This document shows, piece by piece, positions 38,401 through 47,400 of a DNA stretch of 64,000 nt; positions within the stretch are counted from its first letter, which is position 1, and each line of letters opens with the position of its first letter. The stretch covers positions 11,532,001 through 11,596,000 of the forward strand of contig OY755177.1 of the NCBI GenBank assembly GCA_963576735.1, given 5' to 3'. This DNA comes from Bedellia somnulentella. Lineage: Eukaryota; Arthropoda; Insecta; Lepidoptera; Bedelliidae. The notes under the pieces were generated by a model, which did not search any database, was not told where the DNA came from, and saw only the letters and a program-made list of their open reading frames with translations. The translations under genes and the position numbers were made by a program.

Positions 38401-41400
38401 CCTAAATTTCAATGTCAATCTGGAGCGGGTCCCTGTGCGGAGAACGGGGCGGCAGATGGCTGTTAGCCTTCATGCGCAGAGCTTGTGTCGAATTTTTCTG
38501 TAATAGAGCTGCTTGCCGCTTCCCGCGCTTTTTAGATAATTTATTTTGGTTGTGCGCAACATAGTCGCTTGTTTTGCTTTACATTATTACATTAAGTTTG
38601 ATAGCAATCGTAATATTATCGTTAATTTCACCCTGTTTCGATAGTACGAAATGGTCCAACGCATTAGGGGCCATGCGCTGTTGATATGGGCGTGAGTTCA
38701 AATCTTCTATCCGGGACATGCTTTTTGTTTATTTCTTTCCTCGTAAAATTATTTTGTTTCGGTTATGATGATAAATGCATGATTAAAAATACTGCGAATA
38801 ATTCTGTTTTGTGAATACGCTCGTTTTATCCTAATGTTCTGTAAATCCAGCTGAAACAATTATTATCTTTTTGCTTTCAATTTATGTGATGTTTTTACAT
38901 CTTTTTTTAGTAAGATTAAAAGTATTGTTTACCTTATAATAACGTCGGAAAATTAAACAAAGGAAATAAACATGTGCAGAAAATCAAAAATTTCCAATTA
39001 AACAAAAATCTTTTGAACAACATACATACTCACGGCTATAAATCCCTAAAAGGGGTAGCCAGAGCTGAGAAATTAAAAAATCCTCAGCCACTTTTGGAAG
39101 TTGAGTAAGAAAAAGATGGTAGAATAAAAGGTTGTTGGTGATGGGTCTCCAACCGCATTGCCCAAAAATCCCTTAAAAAGCAAACCTCTAATTAAGTAAA
39201 TAAACAAATACAAAAGACGCATATTTATAGTCTCCTTCTAACAAGAAACTATAACCAAGTATATATTTTTGAATTATTATTATTTATTTATTTATTTATT
39301 AAGGAGAAAAAACAGAAAAAGCAAAAAGAATATAGAATAACAACATATAGAACATAAGTAAATTAATTTTGGTATCTCCTCAACTTTTCTCACAGATAGA
39401 TAACAAAAACAATCAATACAAAAAAGTTATCAATACAGAAAAACAGAAATAAAATATGAAAAATGATAACAACCACAACGAACATAAATAGACAGAAGTA
39501 AATACACAACATTCTTAATAACATACACACACATTAAAGACTTTTTAAAATAAGTAAGAACATTTTCTTGCAGCGCTGTAAAAGCAGAATAAGTCTACAT
39601 CCGTGAAATAAATATTATATGTATCGCACATCCTGCACAAAGGAGCCCTCTTACCTACATTGGTCCTGCTGACCCCTAGGGCGAATACATGTTTATTCCT
39701 TGTAGCGTGACTCGGAACACGTTATGAATTATATATTATTGCTGTGTAGTGTCGGCTTAGAATAGCACTACCCCATTTCTTCCGGTGGGTGTACATAAGA
39801 GGCGAGTGGTAGTATTTACTTAATGCTTTCTCCTGTTTTATAATTTATGCCGATTTTTTATTCAAGTGTGATTTTTGGACGTTGCGATAATAGCACGTTA
39901 CGTTATTTCTACTGCCATCCACGAACACTTTGTTGTGTCGGCTAAGAATAACATAATCCCCGATTACTTGGTGTCACCTGAAACCCACTATCACGAGTTT
40001 TCTTCTCGACATATTCCCCTCCTATATTCCGAAGGTGTCATAAAAATAGTTTTGTGAAGTTATTTTAATTTCAATAATTATATTCATCCAAGCGAGACAT
40101 AATTGTAATATCAATACGCACGTAGCGATTCTACAACGTAGTACGAGACTATTTCCGTAGATGGCGCTTAATTTATGGTTATAATAGTTACTAGTGAGGC
40201 CACTAGATGGCTTATTTTACGAGTTTGATTAAAGGTGAGGAGACGGCAGGGGGCAAGCCCAAATGCCGTTTCAAGGTTCTTACTTTTTCGGGGGACGCCC
40301 TTAATAACATCTTTTATTTAAGTATTCATTGCTGGTTGAAGTATGCTAATGAATGTGATAAGTTAAATTACTATAGACAAGATAGCGTATCTAGTCCTCT
40401 GGGAGTTGTAAGACGCTCGCGAATATCTGCAAGTCTGTGTTATTCTAGCAACTAATTTAATTGCTGGAAATAGGTCGGGAGAGGTTAAAACGAAAACAAC
40501 GGATAGCTTTGTTAAATTAAAACTGGATAGCAGCTGGCATTAACAATAATATATACCTGATGCAACCTCTGAAAATCTTCAACGTCATCCAATATAGGGT
40601 CTCTAAGTCCACCTTTTGCTTGTTGCTGTTTGCTCTTTTGATTGGCTCCAATCTTTTTCTCTGAAGCTGCTGAAGTGAAGTATTGTGTGCAGCCATTTTT
40701 GAGATACTGTAAAGAAAGTATTGAATGAGCTGGGATCGAACCATACGAAAATAATACGATTTTCTACCACATTTCACGTCTTCCAAGAAATCAAAGGACT
40801 TGCAATTAAACTCAGGAATGTTCAAACAATAATAAGAAATGATTATTTAATGATTTTCGAGAACTTTACAATTCAACTTATTATGCACTTGATTGTGGAT
40901 AAAATATTTTCAAATATTTGCAATAATGTCCATTGATTGTTTGTGTCCTCTATCCTTCACTTTATTTCATAAAATATTAACTAAAACATGATTGCAAGTC
41001 ATCCGACTCTAAAACTTACTTGATAATCGTCAGGCTTAGTAATTTTCAAAGCAGCCCTTAATTCTTGAGGAGCCCCAGCACAAAGCAAATAAAACACATG
41101 ATAGTTTCTCTCTTCACTACTTTGCGTGCATATTCTAGACTTTTCTAGAAGATAATGTGATATATGGCCGCCCACCACTTGCCATTTGTTACTGAAATGG
41201 ACCTCCATGAATTTGCCGAAACGAGAACTGTTGTTGTTCCGAGTTGTTTTGGCGTTACCGAACGCTTCGAGGATTGGATTTGCTGGGAATTTTAATTGCT
41301 ATATTAGTGGTGAATAGTTTAATTATTTAAAGAACATGGAACATACGATTGGGGAAATCCGGTGACAAAAGTATATGAGAGCACAGCAGAGATAAATTCG

Positions 41401-44400
41401 GTATGCAAAGTTTTACAAAACTGATGCTGATTTCGAAACCATTTCGAGAAATTACCTTTTTAAACAATATATTCTTGAAATTAAATAAAAAAAAGTTAAG
41501 ATGACAGTTATTTTATCAAAAAACTGTTACAGTGTTTGACCTTCAATGTCGTTTCAAAGACATTAGTTTTTGCAGTTTATTGATAAAATATCGAAAATCA
41601 TAGGTTTGTTTAGTGTAATATCGTAATAATTTCATTTGAGATTACAAATTCGTGAAATGTTTTGCACGCAGCAAAAATTTTACTAAACATTTCACTTCAT
41701 TTGCATGTCGCTACATGATTCTTTCGATCGATGACGTCAATAAGAACATAAATTCAACAATCTTTAAAAAATCATAACTTTACAATTAGTCATTTTAAAT
41801 GAAAAACATTCAAAATAGTCTTTTATTTTCGTGTTTAGTATCGAATAAAAATATTAAATAAATACAAAAAAAAAAACTTTGCATACCAAATTGCTAAGTA
41901 GTGTATAGTCGGTGGTTTTTTATTATATTAGGATAATTTAGATTCTATCATAGACTTTTAAGGCGACCTTGGTTATTGTAATGCATGTCTTACCAAGTGG
42001 CAATCAATAGTCCCTGCCTATCTCAATGGAAACAACGGGTGTAAGTATAAGTAAGTACGTAAATCATAAATTCGCTGTTCAGGTGGCGTGGCAAAGGAAG
42101 TGCATGATATTTTTTGGTTTGTCTTTATTTTATAACTAATTTATTGTGTATATGTAAAAATTTAAGAGAGAACTCCAACTAAATACGATGTGATAGCTCA
42201 ATGGGTAGAACACCGGTTAACGTGCAAGCGACTAGTGTTCAAATTCCGGGTCGGGCCTACACCAATTTGTCTTTTCTAAAGACATATGTGAGGCTAATTT
42301 ATCATGGTTGTTAACGGTGAGGGAAAACATCGTGAGGAAACCCACATGACTGAGTTGTACTTAGTCATGTGACAGTATATTCGTACAAAACGGCGATAGG
42401 CCTTTCCCCTATCACGTGAGTACACTGTACATGCAAAACGTAGGTACTCTGAACACCAGGTGACAAATTTACGTGATGTTCAGAAGTATTAGTACCTCTG
42501 CCAGGCTTAGGGGATATTCGGCGTGAACGTTTATGTTTATGTTATAGAACTCCAATTAAATGTTACATGGCTTTGCTGTGTAGTGTCAGTTTAGAATAGC
42601 ACCACCCCATTCCTTCCGGTGGTCAAGAGGCGACTAACGGTATTGGGGCTTTTTAAGGGATTTTTGGGCGATGCGGTTGGAGACCCATCACCAACAACCT
42701 TTATTTTACGATCTTTTCCCCACGCAACTTCCAAAAGTGGCTAAGGAATTTTTTAATGCCATAGCTCTGGCTAACCCTTCAAGGGATTTATAGCCGTGAG
42801 TATATGTATGTATGTATGTAACTCCAATTAAACTAGAGGTTGCTATTCTATTTCTATTTTATCTTTATAATATTAGAATGAACGAAATATAAGGACTCAC
42901 CATCCAAAATCTTTTGCTCCACAGGCCCGGCGCCTTTAGCCCACAAATCACACAAATACTTGAGTATATATTTAGTTGACTCGGTTTTACCGGCTCCTGA
43001 TTCACCCGACACAATAATTGACTGCGACTGTTTCAGTGATTTCATGTCGCGGAACGATTTGTCAGCTGAAATTGTGATAAAGTTTTTTTATACATATGAA
43101 GCAGAAAATATGAATACTAATTCTATGGTTAGATGACTGTTTGTAGGCTATAAGGCTCATGAGAACCCTTCTCAGGTTAAATATTAATTTTGATACATAA
43201 TCGTCCTGGCCCAAAACTTAAATGACCTGGGTTTCAAACAGCAGAGATGGCTTTAACTGTTCTTATATTAGACTAGACTCTATAGGTGGGATTAATGGAC
43301 GGTTATGTTAGAAATCATTGACTAAAAACCCATTGTATCAAGATGTTTTCACTCAAAACTTCTAATTTACTAAGTGAATGATGATTCCGAAAGATACCTC
43401 TCTGCCAACCCTTTTTTGATGTAAAAGCTATAAGGACAGTTGGGAAGATTGGTCTTTAATCCAAGTTCAACTAAAAAGAAATACCTTTATCACATAACAT
43501 ATATTCTTCGCACCCAGGGCAGTTTAAAAAAAATGAATAGATTTTATTACATTACTTTTTAAACATACATACATATTCTCACGCCGTTAGTTCCCATTGG
43601 GGTAGGCAGAGACTATCGATCGCCACTTTGTACGATCCTGGCAAACCTCTCTGGCTTCGTTTACATCCATTAATCTTTTCATACATGCTCTTTTATTCTT
43701 CATACTGCGGACACCTGCCTTTTTGAGCACATCTTCTATTTGATCCAAATATGTCCTCCGAGGTCGTCCTCTACTAACATTACCTTCCACATTGGCTCTA
43801 TATATCTCTTTCACCAATTTACTGTCATCCATCCTCTCTATGTGCCCAAACCATCTCAACATTCCTTTTTCTATCTTTCTTACAATATCATCTTTTACAC
43901 CACACCTTTCACGAATCACATCATTCCTCAAACGATCACATAACCTTACATTACACACTTTTCTGAGGGATCTCATTTCTACTGCATTCACTCTACTTTC
44001 ATGCTTCTTCTGCCACACCCAACATTCACTGCCATACATAAGCGTAGGAACGAGGACAGCATCATGCACAGCCATTCGGGCCTTTTCAGACACCGACTTT
44101 TTAAACATTTTCGAATATAGTCTAAATGACAAGAAATAGTTACATATTAAATAATTATACATACCAATAGCGAAAACATGCGGAGGTAACTCCCCAAGAG
44201 ATTTTCCTTGGTACTTCTTAATTGTTTCCGAAGCGTACATATCTCTGATTTCTTTGTACGGATTGACGGCCAGCAGTATGTTGGCTACATATGTCTGTGA
44301 ATCATATTTTAACAATGTTAGATACAACGTTTAAATTATACTTCGTTTGGTTACATAATAAAACGGGATTTTCAAAAGTATTAGTATTTCTGCTACACCT

Positions 44401-47400
44401 TTCGGGGATTTACGGTGTGAAGGTTGAGTTTAAACCTTTGACATACACATACTCACGGCTATAAATCCCATGAAGGGGTAGCCAGAGCTAGGGAAATAGA
44501 AATTCCTCAGCCACTTTTGGAAGTTTCGTGGGGAAAAGATGGTGAAATAAAGGTTTTTGGTGATGGGTCTCCAACCGCATCGCCCAAAAATCCTTTAAGA
44601 GCCCCAACACCGTTAGTCGCCCCTTACGTACACCCACCAGAAGAAATGGGGTAGTGCTATTCTAAGCCGGAACTACACAGCTGACCTTTAAGCTTAAACC
44701 TTTGAATAATACTTTTTATAGGTTTTATTAATTATTATTATGTTAGAATTACTTTATTAGATTCTGTCGAAGATGTTGTCGAAAATAAGAAAGAAGCATC
44801 ACTTCACATCGTAATTACATTACCCAGTATTTATAAATAGATAAAGTGGCAGATGAATTTACGATTACAGACTTACATTGCTGACGCCTGTTTTTATATA
44901 AATTTCCTCCATTTGATCTAATGTAGCCACCGAGGTCGTCCTCTATCGACATTACCATCCACATTCGCTCTACATATCGCTTTTACCTATTTTCTTACAT
45001 TCATTCTCTTTGTGCATCTCCATGTGCCCAAAACCATCCCATCTCCTTTTCTATCTTTCAATACCTTTTCACACCGTACCTTTCAACAGATTCCTCGGCG
45101 AAAATATTGTTAATTCTAAGGATTACTTACATAAATTTTGTCCTTTTTGTATCTTGTGACGATGTTATTTAGTAATGTTGCCTCATTTAGGAACATCAGT
45201 TCACCTGAAAAGTATAAATATAATTTCCATAAGTTTGTTGTACATGTTGGGTGAACGATTACTGGAGAATAGAATTTAATTCTCGATTTCTTTTTATGCT
45301 TTAAGGTGCCGTTAGTCCAGCGCACAGAGTTTTTGAAACATTATAATGCGTATGTTTATAACAATATGGTTTTGAAAAAAATACATCAAAATCTTGAGGC
45401 TTTTCTGCTGTTAAATTGGCGATTCGAAACATGTTTAATACATTTTCGCTCGATAGAAAAAAATCGCCAACATACCTCTAATTACACTCTTTAAAATGGT
45501 TTTATATTTTATTTATTTTACCTACTTACATATAACTTGCATCATAATTTGAGCATTTGTATTTCTAATAATAATTGGCGATTAGTTTTCTTTTTTAATA
45601 AATTCAATAAAACAAATATTTTAAAAACATCGATATTCGCAGTCCTACTCGTGCCCGAGCGCCGCCCGCCGCCCGCTCAGTGCTCGGCGAGCTGCTTTAG
45701 GGGATGGACCTATGTCGCGTGCGCCTTGTGTTACAGATCTTACAATTTACGCGCGTGCGGCGCCGTTAGTGTGCGAGTGACCTATATGTATACGATGCGC
45801 GTCAATGTAGGCGTGACAGTGACTGTGCGTACGGTTAGCATTAGCAAATATAAAAGAATTAATTCAATTCATAGATTGCACTAATTTTTATATTTTATTG
45901 TTTAATTTATTAGGAATGGGAAAAAGAACAAAACCGTTAAAGTAACTTCTAATTTCAATTAATAATATTAACTAGTTACAGGTGTAAACTGAAAATTATA
46001 TACATACATATACTCACGGCTATAAATCCCTTAACGGGATAGCCAGAGCTTTGGAATGAGAAATTCCTCAGCCACTTTTGGAAGTTGATTTGGGAAAAGA
46101 CGGTAATAATATATGATTTCGGTGACGGTTCTCCAACCACATCGCCCAAAAATCACTTAAAAAGCCCCTATACCCTTAGTCGCCTCTTACGATCACGGGA
46201 AGAAATGGGGTAGTGTTATTCTAAGCCGACACGACACGGCAAAAGTTATGAAATTATCACTGTAATAATTTTGTATAAACTGACAGGGGTAGACAAATCT
46301 ATCGTATCATTACATTTTATATTGTAAACGGCCATGGTAGAAACTATTTTTGAAATTGATAACCTAAGCGATACAGTTTTCGTCACCCTGACTGTTATAA
46401 TTATAACCACTCGTAATACCTATTTTAGAAAGAAAATGTAAATAATCATAAACAAATGTCCGAACCCATACCATAGAAAATATTTGCGAGTGGCTAAAAC
46501 TGTCGAGTTGACAATAACTGTATTGCTTACCCTACTGTATGTTTTTAAAACGCGCGCACGCGGCGTCGCGTCGGGGAGAGACGGCCGCTCGATCGCTTCC
46601 CCGCGCCCGCGAATCAAGAAAAACTGGGTTATCCAATTCTATACATATCAGTGGCAATTGCCATAGTACACATATTTCATTTTTATGTATCTAATTTTAT
46701 TTTACAAACTTATTTTGGACTAATCTATTGTAATGGCAATTAAATTGTATCTCATAGCAATACTTCCAGCCTTGCAGCATCGTTAGGGAAAAAACATATA
46801 TGAGGTGATCATATTGCATCAAAGATAAAAACATCGTCATTTTAGAAAGAGTGCTTATCCAAAGATTGTTCTGTCATGTAGACCATTTATTATCGATAAA
46901 ACCGCAATAAACTCAAGAGTAATTATCTGAAACAAAGCAATCGCAAGTGCATTTAACATTGCTGCCCACGAGTGTGTCATTCCATAAGTTCTCATGGCGA
47001 TTCGTGTCATAACTTCTCCCACGCGACACACAATGAAACAAGCAATTATTTGTGACGAAAATATGTTGCAAAAAATTGTAATAAATATATGAAAATAAGC
47101 ATCATGAGAATATAAGTTAGTACAATAGAGTTCTTTTCTGAAAAGAAGTAAGGTTAAGGTTTTTTTCTTGTTGGATTACTAATTTTATGAATCAGCTTGC
47201 TATTTAGTTAATTTCTTTAAGATTTTCAAATTGTCTCAGTGGTATTAAATATAGGCATGTATTTAACGCGGCGACAAATTGATGCCATTCCGGGTCGTAA
47301 AAAAACTGAAAATGTATAGTAAATAATCTACTTTGGCGACTAATTAGAGGTAGCATCTTAACTAGAAAGCGGCGGCTTTTTAATGACTTTTGAGGTTTTA

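Noticed and set aside
40207..40455. 82-codon plus-strand ORF
   Set aside because: It overlaps the hairpin-element arm fragment and has no recognisable domain.
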